20,652 nt of DNA, from assembly GCA_003152145.1 (NCBI GenBank), contig PLZL01000333.1:1-20652 (forward strand), read 5' to 3'. This document shows positions 1 to 10,446 of the stretch, piece after piece. The notes beneath the pieces were generated by a model. That model searched no databases. It was not told where the DNA came from and was given only the letters and a program-made list of their open reading frames with translations. Each line of letters starts with the position of its first letter. Positions within the stretch are counted from its first letter, which is position 1. Source of the stretch: Limisphaerales bacterium (lineage in GTDB: Bacteria; Verrucomicrobiota; Verrucomicrobiae; Limisphaerales; UBA11358). Position numbers and translations under genes: made by a program.

Positions 1-141
1 CCGCAACTGTGGATTAGCTTAAGCATACCCGATGCCAAAGTCCAGCAGATAGGATCCATTGACTTGTTCTTCCGCCCTCATCGCCTAATAGGCGTGAATT
101 TGAAGCAGACACGGTCTTTGCAGGACTTCAGCGCCATCTGA
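1..141 (+). CDS. Possible 3' end of an unrecognised gene (partial)
   Basis: Frame 1 is open from the left edge to a TGA at 139-141, giving 46 residues that end in DFSAI. I recognise no family. An open run of this length has roughly a one in ten probability by chance, so it is only a candidate. In its favour, it is followed directly by a small inverted repeat that could be a terminator, and the minus-strand gene to the right converges on it. The stretch between this stop and position 278 holds no other reading frame that I would call. Confidence 0.3.
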   Translation, partial: PQLWISLSIPDAKVQQIGSIDLFFRPHRLIGVNLKQTRSLQDFSAI

Positions 142-142
142 A

Positions 143-180
143 ATGTCCAATTTTCGGACATCTTGTAAAATTTTAGGACA
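143..180. repeat. Small inverted repeat plus direct repeat in convergent spacer
   Basis: ATGTCC at 143-148 and GGACAT at 156-161 form a perfect 6-bp stem with a 7-base loop. Overlapping it, ATTTTCGGACA (150-160) is repeated as ATTTTAGGACA (170-180), 20 bp downstream and with one mismatch. The position between two apparently convergent genes suits a weak terminator, whereas the direct repeat with two-turn spacing looks more like a protein-binding site. The sequence does not decide between them. Confidence 0.35.
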
Positions 181-277
181 CGCCGACAAAAGAACAGATT
201 TCGTCCAAGTCATTGAAATTTCATTCTCCTTTTTGCGCACTTGGCTTCATGGCGGTTAAGTCAGTGGACATCCGGTT

Positions 278-3721
<3,444 letters not shown>

Positions 3722-3783
3722 TTAGATGACTCGCCGGGCTTGGATAAGTTACAAGAAAGCCGCACACTCAACCCAACCCGAGC

Positions 3784-5034
3784 ATGGCACGAATCTTCGC
3801 CACTTATCTGATCGAAACGCCGCTGGCCGTGGAAAGGGCGGCGGCTTCGCTCGCGGGCGAACAGTCGTCGGGCACCTTCATTGCCGTGCCGGGCGAAACC
3901 GAGGAGTTGAAGCAGCATTTCGCCGCGCGCGTGGAAAAAGTCACGCCGCTGGAAACCGTTACCGAACCCAGCCTGCCCGGTTGCCGCAGTGCCGGCGGAA
4001 AATTCCAACGCGCCGAAGTTGTTGTTTCGTGGTCCGTCAAGAACATGGGTCACAACCTGCCGGTTCTCGTTTCGACAGTTCAGGGAAATCTCTACGAGCT
4101 GTCGCAATTCTCCGGTTTGAAACTGATGGATTTGGAATTGCCGCCGTCGTTCGCGCAGCATTTTCGCGGTCCGAAATTTGGCGTCGCCGGTTATCGCAAC
4201 CTGACGAAGGTCGAAGGGCGTCCGCTCATCGGCACGATTATCAAGCCGAGCATCGGCCTGACGCCGCAGCAGACGGCGGAATTGGTCAAAACTCTGGCCG
4301 AGGCGGGAATTGATTTTATCAAGGACGACGAGTTAATGGCCGATCCGCCGCACTCGCCGTTCGACGAGCGCGTGGATACTGTCATGCGCGTCATTAACGC
4401 CCATGCCGGCCGCACCGGCAAAAAAGTGATGTATGCCTTCAACATCAGCGACGAACTCGATGCGATGCAGCGGCATTATGAGAAGATTGTCTCCGCTGGC
4501 GGCACGTGCGCGATGATTTCACTGAACAGCGTCGGCCTTGCCGGCGCGAAGAAAATTTGCGACCGCGGCGCATTGGCCATTCACGGACATCGCAACGGCT
4601 GGGGCATGCTAAATCGGCATCCGCTGCTCGGCATAGAATTTCCCGCGTATCAAAAAATCTGGCGGCTGGCCGGCGTGGACCAGATTCACGTCAACGGCAT
4701 AGCAAACAAGTTTTGGGAGAGCGACGATTCGGTGGTGCGCTCGATTGAAGCCTGTCTCAAACCGTTTCTTGGCGGTGTGCCCATTCTTCCCGTGATCTCG
4801 TCGGGTCAATGGGGCGGGCAGGCTTGCGAGACGTATCGCCGCACCAAAACCATTGACCTGCTTTATATGGCAGGCGGCGGCATCATGGCGCATCCCGATG
4901 GCCCGGCGGCGGGCGTGCGCTCGCTGCAAAAATGGTGGGAGGCCGCCGTCGAAGGACTGACGATGGGACAAGCGGCGGCGAAATATCCGGAACTGAAGAA
5001 ATCCGTGGAAAAATTTGGAAAGAAGGGTGCATGA
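3784..5034 (+). CDS. RuBisCO-like protein (form IV), candidate acid-sugar-phosphate decarboxylase
   Basis: A 416-residue RuBisCO large-subunit homologue with the N-terminal alpha/beta domain and C-terminal TIM barrel. Seen: Lys154 in IIKPS (RuBisCO K175), the KDDE motif at 180-183 holding the carbamylated Lys and both Mg ligands (K201, D203, E204), GHR at 268-270 (H294/R295), Lys309 in the loop-6 region (NGIANKFW), SSGQWGG and MAGGGIMAHPDG phosphate-binding loops. The second Lys of the KPK motif (K177) is Ser156, so it is not a CO2-fixing RuBisCO. The stop overlaps the ATG of a DUF1537 kinase by 4 bp. Family knowledge: RLPs paired with DUF1537 kinases include OiaX, which decarboxylates 3-oxo-isoapionate 4-phosphate. 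I infer a decarboxylase or related enol chemistry on the product of the next gene. The ATG at 3784 lacks a Shine-Dalgarno sequence. The exact substrate is unproven. Confidence 0.9.
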   Translation: MARIFATYLIETPLAVERAAASLAGEQSSGTFIAVPGETEELKQHFAARVEKVTPLETVTEPSLPGCRSAGGKFQRAEVVVSWSVKNMGHNLPVLVSTVQGNLYELSQFSGLKLMDLELPPSFAQHFRGPKFGVAGYRNLTKVEGRPLIGTIIKPSIGLTPQQTAELVKTLAEAGIDFIKDDELMADPPHSPFDERVDTVMRVINAHAGRTGKKVMYAFNISDELDAMQRHYEKIVSAGGTCAMISLNSVGLAGAKKICDRGALAIHGHRNGWGMLNRHPLLGIEFPAYQKIWRLAGVDQIHVNGIANKFWESDDSVVRSIEACLKPFLGGVPILPVISSGQWGGQACETYRRTKTIDLLYMAGGGIMAHPDGPAAGVRSLQKWWEAAVEGLTMGQAAAKYPELKKSVEKFGKKGA

Positions 5035-6395
5035 GCAAACTCCTTCTCACATTTTACGGCGACGATTTCACAGGTTCGACCGATGCGCTCGAGCAGCTCG
5101 CGCTCGCCGGTATTCGCACGGCGCTGTTTGTTGAGCCGCCGACGCCGGCGCAGTTGAAGCGATTTCCAGCCTTGCAGGCCTTCGGCGTTGCAGGCATGAC
5201 GCGTTCGATGACCCCAGCCGCGATGGAAAAGGCATTGCGACCAGCGTTGAAAAAATTAAAGGAATTCGGCGCGCGCCACGTTCATTACAAAGTCTGCTCC
5301 ACATTTGATTCCTCGCCGACCGTCGGCAGCATAGGCCGCGTCATTGACATCGCAACGGAAATTTTCCGCGCGCCGTTCGTGCCGCTGCTCGTCGCCGCGC
5401 CGGCGCTCGGACGCTACACAGTTTTTGGAATACATTTCGCCCGCTTTGGCATCGGCAGCAACGGCGAGATACACCGGCTCGATCGGCATCCGTCCATCAG
5501 CCGACATCCGGTCACGCCCATGACGGAAGCCGATTTGCGTCTGCATCTGGCGAGGCAGACCAGGAAGAAAATTGCGCTGTTCGACATTTTGAAAATCGCG
5601 CTGCCGGAAAGAGAAGCCCGCGACGCGCTAAAAAAGATTCTTGCGGACAAGCCCGACGTAGTTCTGTTCGACGCGCTTTACGCGGAACAGTTGAACCGCA
5701 TCGGCGGGTTGATTGATGAATTTGCCAGTGCAAAACGACCGTTGTTCTCCGTCGGTTCGTCGGGGGTTGAAACGGCGTTGGCGGCGTATTGGCAACGTAG
5801 GACAGGCGTCGCGCCTGTCTCTAACTTGGGTCGGCTTAAATTGAGACAGGCGCGACGCCTGTCCTACACTCAACTCCTCATCGGTTCGGGCAGTTGCTCG
5901 TCGGTGATGGAAAAACAAATTACTTGGTCTTTGAAACACGGTTTCACAGAAGTCGCGCTCAATGCAAATGCTGTGGCGTCGAAAGAATCTGAGAAAGAAA
6001 TCCGGCGCGCGACGGAAGCAACGGCAAGATTTTTGCAGACCGGACGCAGCGTGATTGTTCACACAACACGCAGCCGCTCGGACAAACGCATCGCAGCAAA
6101 GTTAAAAAATAACACCGCAAAGATTCTTGGCACGGCGCTGGGAAAAATTCTGCGCGGCGCGCTCGCGCAATCCAAAGTTCGTCGCTTGTGCATCGCCGGC
6201 GGGGACACGTCGAGTTTTGCGGCGCGGGCGTTGGGCATTAAGGCGTTGGAGATGATTGCGCCGCTGACACCGGGCGCGCCGTTGTGCCGGGCGTTTGCGC
6301 CCGATTCGCCTGCTGACGGTTTGGAAGTAGTGTTCAAAGGCGGCCAGGTCGGTGGGGAAAATTATTTTGGCATCGTGAAGCGCGGGACCATTTGA
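5031..6395 (+). CDS. DUF1537 (four-carbon acid sugar) kinase family protein with in-frame palindromic insert
   Basis: A 454-residue ATP-dependent kinase of the OtnK/DtnK/OiaK family, which phosphorylates acid sugars such as D-erythronate, D-threonate and 3-oxo-isoapionate. Seen: N-terminal substrate-domain motif YGDDFTGSTDA starting at residue 9, interdomain GSSGVE followed by GSGSCSS (285-291), and C-terminal nucleotide-binding motif GGDTSS (390-395) with the usual GLEVVFKGGQVGG-type ending. The start is the ATG at 5031, inside the RLP stop (ATGA overlap), which implies translational coupling; a longer in-frame reading from 4932 would run deep into the RLP gene. Residues 256-279 between the two domains are encoded by a perfect inverted repeat, which looks like a mobile palindrome tolerated in a linker. 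Together with the RLP it likely forms a two-step phosphorylation and carbon-carbon cleavage route. Confidence 0.9.
   Translation: MSKLLLTFYGDDFTGSTDALEQLALAGIRTALFVEPPTPAQLKRFPALQAFGVAGMTRSMTPAAMEKALRPALKKLKEFGARHVHYKVCSTFDSSPTVGSIGRVIDIATEIFRAPFVPLLVAAPALGRYTVFGIHFARFGIGSNGEIHRLDRHPSISRHPVTPMTEADLRLHLARQTRKKIALFDILKIALPEREARDALKKILADKPDVVLFDALYAEQLNRIGGLIDEFASAKRPLFSVGSSGVETALAAYWQRRTGVAPVSNLGRLKLRQARRLSYTQLLIGSGSCSSVMEKQITWSLKHGFTEVALNANAVASKESEKEIRRATEATARFLQTGRSVIVHTTRSRSDKRIAAKLKNNTAKILGTALGKILRGALAQSKVRRLCIAGGDTSSFAARALGIKALEMIAPLTPGAPLCRAFAPDSPADGLEVVFKGGQVGGENYFGIVKRGTI
5797..5867. repeat. Perfect 25-bp inverted repeat inside a coding region
   Basis: The left arm 5797-5821 (GTAGGACAGGCGTCGCGCCT then GTCTC) is the exact reverse complement of the right arm 5843-5867, with a 21-base loop. 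Each arm is itself nearly palindromic (GACAGGCG, TCG, CGCCTGTC), so it can fold as one long or two short hairpins. It lies wholly within the DUF1537 kinase gene and keeps the frame open, adding about 24 basic residues between the two kinase domains. Size and structure resemble REP/BIME-like or Rickettsia-type palindromic elements. No second copy is in this window. Confidence 0.85.
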
Positions 6396-6397
6396 TT

Positions 6398-7057
6398 ATG
6401 AAACTAAAAACTCTCGGACTCGTTCACACGTCGGCGACGCTGGTGCCGGTGTTCGCGCAGTTGTGCAAAGAAAAATTGCCCGGCGTGAACGTCTTCAACA
6501 TCGCCGACGACAGCCTCGTCAAAGGTATCATCGCCAGCGGCAGCCTGACGCCGACCATCGCGCGGCGCGTCGCCAGCTACCTTGAATCCGCCGAGTTGGC
6601 GGGCGCGGATTACATCATGGTGACGTGCTCATCTATCGGTCCCGCGGTGGAAGCAGCGGCGAAACTCATCGGCGTGCCGGTTTTGCGCGTGGATCAGCCA
6701 ATGGCGGATCAGGCGGTGCGAGCCGGTAAGAAAATCGGCGTCATCGCCACGTTGCGGACGACATTGGAACCAACGGCAGATTTGATTCAACGCCGCGCCG
6801 CAGTTGCCGGAAAACAAATCGAACTCAAGTCGCGCCTGTGCGAAGGCGCGTTCGACGCGTTGATGAGCGGGGACGCGGCAACCCATGACACAAAGGTTGC
6901 GGCGGCGTTGAAGGAATTGTCGAAGCAAGTGGACGTGATTGTGCTCGCGCAGGCCTCGATGGCGCGGGTCGTGGACACGCTCTCGCCTGAAAACAAACGC
7001 GTGCCGATTCTGGCGAGTCCGGGCATTGCGGTGGATTATCTGGCGACGGTTTTATGA
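6398..7057 (+). CDS. Asp/Glu/hydantoin racemase-fold protein with only one catalytic Cys
   Basis: A 219-residue protein of the aspartate/glutamate/hydantoin racemase superfamily (also maleate isomerase and arylmalonate decarboxylase). The first Cys site is clear: Cys77 in VTCSSIGPAVEAA. Where racemases carry the second Cys (a GCT-type motif after a beta strand) this protein reads VLAQASMARV (182-191), with no Cys. A two-base racemization is therefore unlikely, and a one-Cys isomerase, epimerase or decarboxylase is possible. I use the ATG at 6398, two bases after the kinase stop; a TTG at 6392 overlapping that stop is the alternative. The tight spacing puts it in one transcript with the RLP and kinase, so it probably processes the same acid or prepares their substrate. 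The family call is firm and the reaction is unknown. Confidence 0.82.
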   Translation: MKLKTLGLVHTSATLVPVFAQLCKEKLPGVNVFNIADDSLVKGIIASGSLTPTIARRVASYLESAELAGADYIMVTCSSIGPAVEAAAKLIGVPVLRVDQPMADQAVRAGKKIGVIATLRTTLEPTADLIQRRAAVAGKQIELKSRLCEGAFDALMSGDAATHDTKVAAALKELSKQVDVIVLAQASMARVVDTLSPENKRVPILASPGIAVDYLATVL

Positions 7058-7061
7058 AATG

Positions 7062-7195
7062 AAGCTCCAAATTCCAAGCTCCAACATCCAGAGAAGCACC
7101 AAGCTCCAAACTTCACACCAACGCGCGAATACTGTCTTGGTGCTTGATGTTTAAGATTTCTCTGGAGCTTGGATGTTGGTGCTTGGAGCTTTGTT
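7062..7195. repeat. Long nested imperfect palindrome built from AAGCTCCAA-like units
   Basis: This occupies most of the 163-bp gap between the racemase-like gene and the carrier gene. Exact complementary blocks are nested: 7062-7070 with 7183-7191 (9 bp, AAGCTCCAA), 7081-7089 with 7171-7179 (9 bp, CCAACATCC), 7088-7095 with 7158-7165 (8 bp) and 7094-7103 with 7136-7145 (10 bp, AAGCACCAAG). The same short words also recur in direct orientation on each arm, so it looks like a composite of degenerate repeats. As RNA it could form a large hairpin that stops or processes the transcript. Confidence 0.75.
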
Positions 7196-7220
7196 GTCGG
7201 ATGTTCTGAACTGACAAATC

Positions 7221-8417
7221 ATGAATTCGCTCTGGCAACCGTTGCCGGTTCTCGCCACCGTCGCTCTCGCCATCAGCCTGCGCTTCTCCAAAAACTTTCG
7301 TGGCTACCAGTTTACCGCGTGGATTATCGCGGCGGTGACGGCGGCAATGATTTATCCGGCGGCGTTCACGAATTGGGGCAATGTCAATCTGCGCGACAAA
7401 TGGATCATCCTCGTCGTCGTGCAGGCGGTCATGTTCGGCATGGGCACGCAAATGAGTTTGCGCGACTTCGCAGGCGTGGCGAAATCACCGCGCGGCGTCT
7501 TGATCGGCATTCTCTGTCATTTCACCGTGATGCCGCTGGTCGGACTCGCGCTCGTAAAGACTTTTCATTTCGAGCCGGAAATCGCGGCGGGCATCATCCT
7601 CATCGGCTCGTGCTCGAGCGGCCTCGCATCAAACGTCATGGCCTACATCGCGAAATCGAATCTTGCCCTGTCCGTCACGGTCACGGCCGTCACAACGATG
7701 ATTGCGCCGCTCATGACGCCGTTCTGGATGAAATTGCTGGCGAATCAATACGTTCCCGTCAGCTACTTCAACATGATGATGGAAATTATCAAGATTGTCC
7801 TCGTGCCCATCGGCGCGGCGCTGTTGCACGATTATTTGAAACACGCGCCGGAACGCGGACGTAAAATCGTTTTGGGACTCGCGATTTTCGGCGCGGCCTG
7901 GCTGGCGTTTCTCGCGTCCGGTGGCTGGGGATGGTTGCAGACGCAATTTGCCGGAGGCGCGCTGGGGTTCATCGGCATTGCCGGATTTTTGTTGAGCGCA
8001 TTTGTCATCGGCACGGTTTATCATTGGCTGACGCGATGGTTCACGCGGCTGGACAGCTGGATGCCGGTCTTGTCCATGGTCGGCATCGTCTATTTCACCA
8101 CGGTAACGACCGCTGCCGGGCGCGACAATTTGCTCAAGGTCGGCGGACTTTTGTTTCTCGCGGCGGCTCTGCACAACGCGGCGGGATATTTTTTCGGTTA
8201 CTGGTTGAGCCGCGGGGCGGGTTTGGACAAAAATTCCGCGCGGAGCATCGCCTTCGAAGTCGGCCTCCAAAACGGCGGCATGGCCTCGGGTCTGGCGGGC
8301 GCCATGGGCAAGTTGGGCACGGTGGGATTGGCGGCGGCCATTTTCAGTCCGTGGATGAACGTGTCCGGCTCAGTGCTGGCGAATTATTGGCGGAGGCGGC
8401 CGGTGAAAGACAATTAA
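7221..8417 (+). CDS. Bile acid:sodium symporter family (BASS/SBF) carrier
   Basis: A 398-residue inner-membrane protein with about ten hydrophobic segments. BASS-type marks are seen: GSCSSGLASNVMAYIAKSN (129-147) followed by LSVTVTAVTTMIAPLMTPFW in the first half, and SIAFEVGLQNGGMASGLA (342-359) in the second half, which correspond to the crossover helices that hold sodium and substrate. The middle (about 205-285) is longer than in minimal members of the family. Such carriers import bile acids, pantoate, pyruvate, 2-keto acids and other organic anions with Na+. Position after the RLP/kinase/racemase-like genes makes uptake of the anionic substrate of that pathway the simplest idea; this is inference. 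It is separated from the upstream genes by a long palindrome, and the next gene starts 25 bp downstream. Confidence 0.88.
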   Translation: MNSLWQPLPVLATVALAISLRFSKNFRGYQFTAWIIAAVTAAMIYPAAFTNWGNVNLRDKWIILVVVQAVMFGMGTQMSLRDFAGVAKSPRGVLIGILCHFTVMPLVGLALVKTFHFEPEIAAGIILIGSCSSGLASNVMAYIAKSNLALSVTVTAVTTMIAPLMTPFWMKLLANQYVPVSYFNMMMEIIKIVLVPIGAALLHDYLKHAPERGRKIVLGLAIFGAAWLAFLASGGWGWLQTQFAGGALGFIGIAGFLLSAFVIGTVYHWLTRWFTRLDSWMPVLSMVGIVYFTTVTTAAGRDNLLKVGGLLFLAAALHNAAGYFFGYWLSRGAGLDKNSARSIAFEVGLQNGGMASGLAGAMGKLGTVGLAAAIFSPWMNVSGSVLANYWRRRPVKDN

Positions 8418-8442
8418 CCGAAAAACCATAGAGGACACAAAG

Positions 8443-9564
8443 ATGAAACTGCAAGAACTCATTACCGCATTATGCCTCGCGGGTTTGACGGCATCGGCTG
8501 CCGGCGAACCGACCAATTCTATTTCACCAGACCGCTACTCAATTGACAACGAGACGGTTTCGAACTGGTCCGCGCCCTTTCGCAACTGGCATTACTGGCC
8601 CGACCATGTCATACCGGCCACGCCGCCGCTGCCGGGCGCGACGAACATTCTTGGCACGGACATTCCGACCGTGTTTCAAATTCCCGGTGACGACAAATGG
8701 TATATGAGCTTCGTCGCGTTTGATGGCGCGGGTTATCAATCCTACATCGCCGAGAGCACGAACCTGGTTGATTGGGGCAATTACCGGCTGGCGATGGGTT
8801 ACGGGCCCACGAATGAATTCGACCACGGGGGGCGCACCATCGGCGGATTTCTGCTGGAGTCCTACGACCTGAAAGCGCCGCGCGTGTTGAAAAAGCGCGA
8901 CGGGAAATTCTGGACACTCTACGGCGCGTATGCGCAGCAAGGCGGCTACGAGCTTCATCCCGACGGGCAGGGTCTGGCCATGAGCAACGATGGCTTGAAC
9001 TGGAGTCGCGCGACGGACAACCTGGTGCTTTCCATTCACGACCCCGATTGCGGCGAATGGGAGACCAATCGCATTTACATGCCGTGGCTCGTGGAAGATC
9101 GCGGGCAGTTCTTCGACTTCTACAATGCCGCGCACAAAAGCCACGAACAAACCGGCGTCGCTTTCTCAACCGATTTGACGCACTGGATCCATTATCCCGC
9201 GAACCCCGTCATCCGCAACCAGCCCGGCGGCTTCGACGCGGGATTTGCCTCCGACCCGAAGGTGTATCGCGACGGCGACCACTGGACGATGTTTTACTTT
9301 GGCGTCGGCCACGGCGGGGCGCACATCATGATTGCGTTCTCGCGCGACCTCGTTCACTGGACGGCCGATCCCGAACCACTTTACAAATCCGGCGGAAATC
9401 CGAGCGGCCTCGACAAACGCTACGCGTACAAGACCTCGCTGGTTTACAATCCCAGGAACGACACGTCCTATCTGTTCTACTGCGCCGTGCCGGGCAAAAA
9501 CGGCGTCATCACCGAGGGCCGCGGGATTGGTTTGATCACGAGCAAGCCGCTGGAGAAAAATTAA
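8443..9564 (+). CDS. Secreted GH43/GH32-like five-bladed beta-propeller glycosidase
   Basis: A 373-residue exported protein with a signal peptide of about 20 residues (MKLQELITALCLAGLTASAA). The rest is a repeated pattern typical of five-bladed propeller glycosidases (GH43, GH32, GH117 and relatives): blade-ending motifs STNLVDW, SNDGLNW, STDLTHW and SRDLVHW, plus ASDPKVYRDGDHWTMFYFG, where an Asp sits at the expected start of a blade. I cannot assign catalytic residues or a family with certainty. A GAGG at 8431-8434, 8 bases before the ATG, is one of the better ribosome-binding sites here. It lies 25 bp after the carrier gene, so it is probably co-transcribed and frees the sugar handled by the cluster, for example an arabinosyl, galactosyl or rarer side chain. 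Confidence 0.78.
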   Translation: MKLQELITALCLAGLTASAAGEPTNSISPDRYSIDNETVSNWSAPFRNWHYWPDHVIPATPPLPGATNILGTDIPTVFQIPGDDKWYMSFVAFDGAGYQSYIAESTNLVDWGNYRLAMGYGPTNEFDHGGRTIGGFLLESYDLKAPRVLKKRDGKFWTLYGAYAQQGGYELHPDGQGLAMSNDGLNWSRATDNLVLSIHDPDCGEWETNRIYMPWLVEDRGQFFDFYNAAHKSHEQTGVAFSTDLTHWIHYPANPVIRNQPGGFDAGFASDPKVYRDGDHWTMFYFGVGHGGAHIMIAFSRDLVHWTADPEPLYKSGGNPSGLDKRYAYKTSLVYNPRNDTSYLFYCAVPGKNGVITEGRGIGLITSKPLEKN

Positions 9565-9609
9565 CGGGAGCAATTAGTTGGTCAGATGAAAAATGTGAAA
9601 ATAAGGTTA

Positions 9610-9638
9610 TTGACGTAATCTCAATTCAAGCGTAAATG
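9610..9638 (+). promoter_or_regulatory. Possible sigma70-like promoter for the small exported protein
   Basis: TTGACG (9610-9615) and TAAATG (9633-9638) are separated by 17 bp in an AT-richer gap of 139 bp after the GH43-like gene. The -35 box is good and the -10 box is poor. No terminator-like hairpin precedes it, so read-through from the upstream genes is equally possible. Confidence 0.25.
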
Positions 9639-9703
9639 CTGTTTGTTTCTCGAGGTAGTGTGTTGGCGAAGTATTTGGATTATAGACTATTTCGAAACTG
9701 ATT

Positions 9704-10351
9704 ATGAGATACTATCTGATAATGCTGGCGATCTGCTTCAGCCGGATGGCGTTCGGTGGGGAACAACCAACAAACTACCTCTCCTTTTATTTGTTAGCGG
9801 AGACGATTCCTAGTGATGCGCTTGTTAATACTAACATCGTGCCGGATGGGTTAAGGCTTATGCCAACACCTATTCTATCAGACGCGGACCTTAGGGAGTT
9901 CGACTGGTCTAATCATACATTTGTAATCACTGCTGAAGCTGCAAAACGGCTGTCTAGCAATCTCTATAAGATGGACGGATTTGACGGGAGGCCATTTACG
10001 TATGAGTCGGGTTATATAGGATACCATTTGTGCGGGCCTGATACACCTTTCGTTTTGGTTGCCTCAGGAGAACGAGTCTATGTCGGCATATTCTCGTCGT
10101 CTTATTCTTCGTCAGGATACATGGTGCCTTTCGTGTGGCCTGACGGCCCAGCGTTTTTGTCCGTCAGTGCAACCAACGATGTGAAGTTTAAAATAATGAT
10201 TACGCGACTAAGTCCAGAATATCTAGCCATGTTTGGCTTCACGAATACTTGGGTGGACGTGCGAGAAGATAAAAGAATTCTTGCTGCACTCCAAAAACTG
10301 TCAATTCGAACCAACGCTCCTTCCATAACGAATGTTCCCGCAAAGCAATAA
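9704..10351 (+). CDS. Exported protein of unknown function, lower GC than neighbours
   Basis: A 215-residue protein with a probable signal peptide (MRYYLIMLAICFSRMAFG, then GEQPT). No enzyme family is recognised. The pattern PTPILSDADLREFDWSNHTF, followed by an Ala-rich helix (ITAEAAKRL) and by PFVLVASGERVYVGIFSSSY, resembles small exported proteins I have seen as hypotheticals in Planctomycetes and Verrucomicrobia; I can name no function. Sampled 60-base lines of this gene are about 40-47% GC against 60-70% in neighbouring genes, and codon use is less biased, suggesting recent acquisition or weak selection. It converges with the minus-strand ABC permease; the 95 bp between them hold no clear terminator. 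The ATG at 9704 directly precedes the signal peptide. Confidence 0.72.
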   Translation: MRYYLIMLAICFSRMAFGGEQPTNYLSFYLLAETIPSDALVNTNIVPDGLRLMPTPILSDADLREFDWSNHTFVITAEAAKRLSSNLYKMDGFDGRPFTYESGYIGYHLCGPDTPFVLVASGERVYVGIFSSSYSSSGYMVPFVWPDGPAFLSVSATNDVKFKIMITRLSPEYLAMFGFTNTWVDVREDKRILAALQKLSIRTNAPSITNVPAKQ

Positions 10352-10446
10352 CCGCCCTGGTCAATCACGCGAAATCGTCACTGGATCTTTCACCGATAGT
10401 TTCTCGGTCGACTGAATTGGAAATGCCAGTAATGCTCCGTTAAATA

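Noticed and set aside
4932..5030. Upstream extension of the DUF1537 kinase
   Set aside because: It would lie inside the RLP gene; the ATG at 5031 begins directly before the conserved N-terminal motif.
3784..5034. True CO2-fixing RuBisCO large subunit
   Set aside because: The second Lys of the KPK motif is Ser, the chain is short (416 residues), and no phosphoribulokinase or small subunit is nearby.
7062..7195. CRISPR array
   Set aside because: The repeated words are 8-10 bp, degenerate and in both orientations, with no regular spacers and no cas genes.
10352..10446. Terminator between the convergent exported-protein and permease genes
   Set aside because: I found no stem with a T-run on either strand in these 95 bases.
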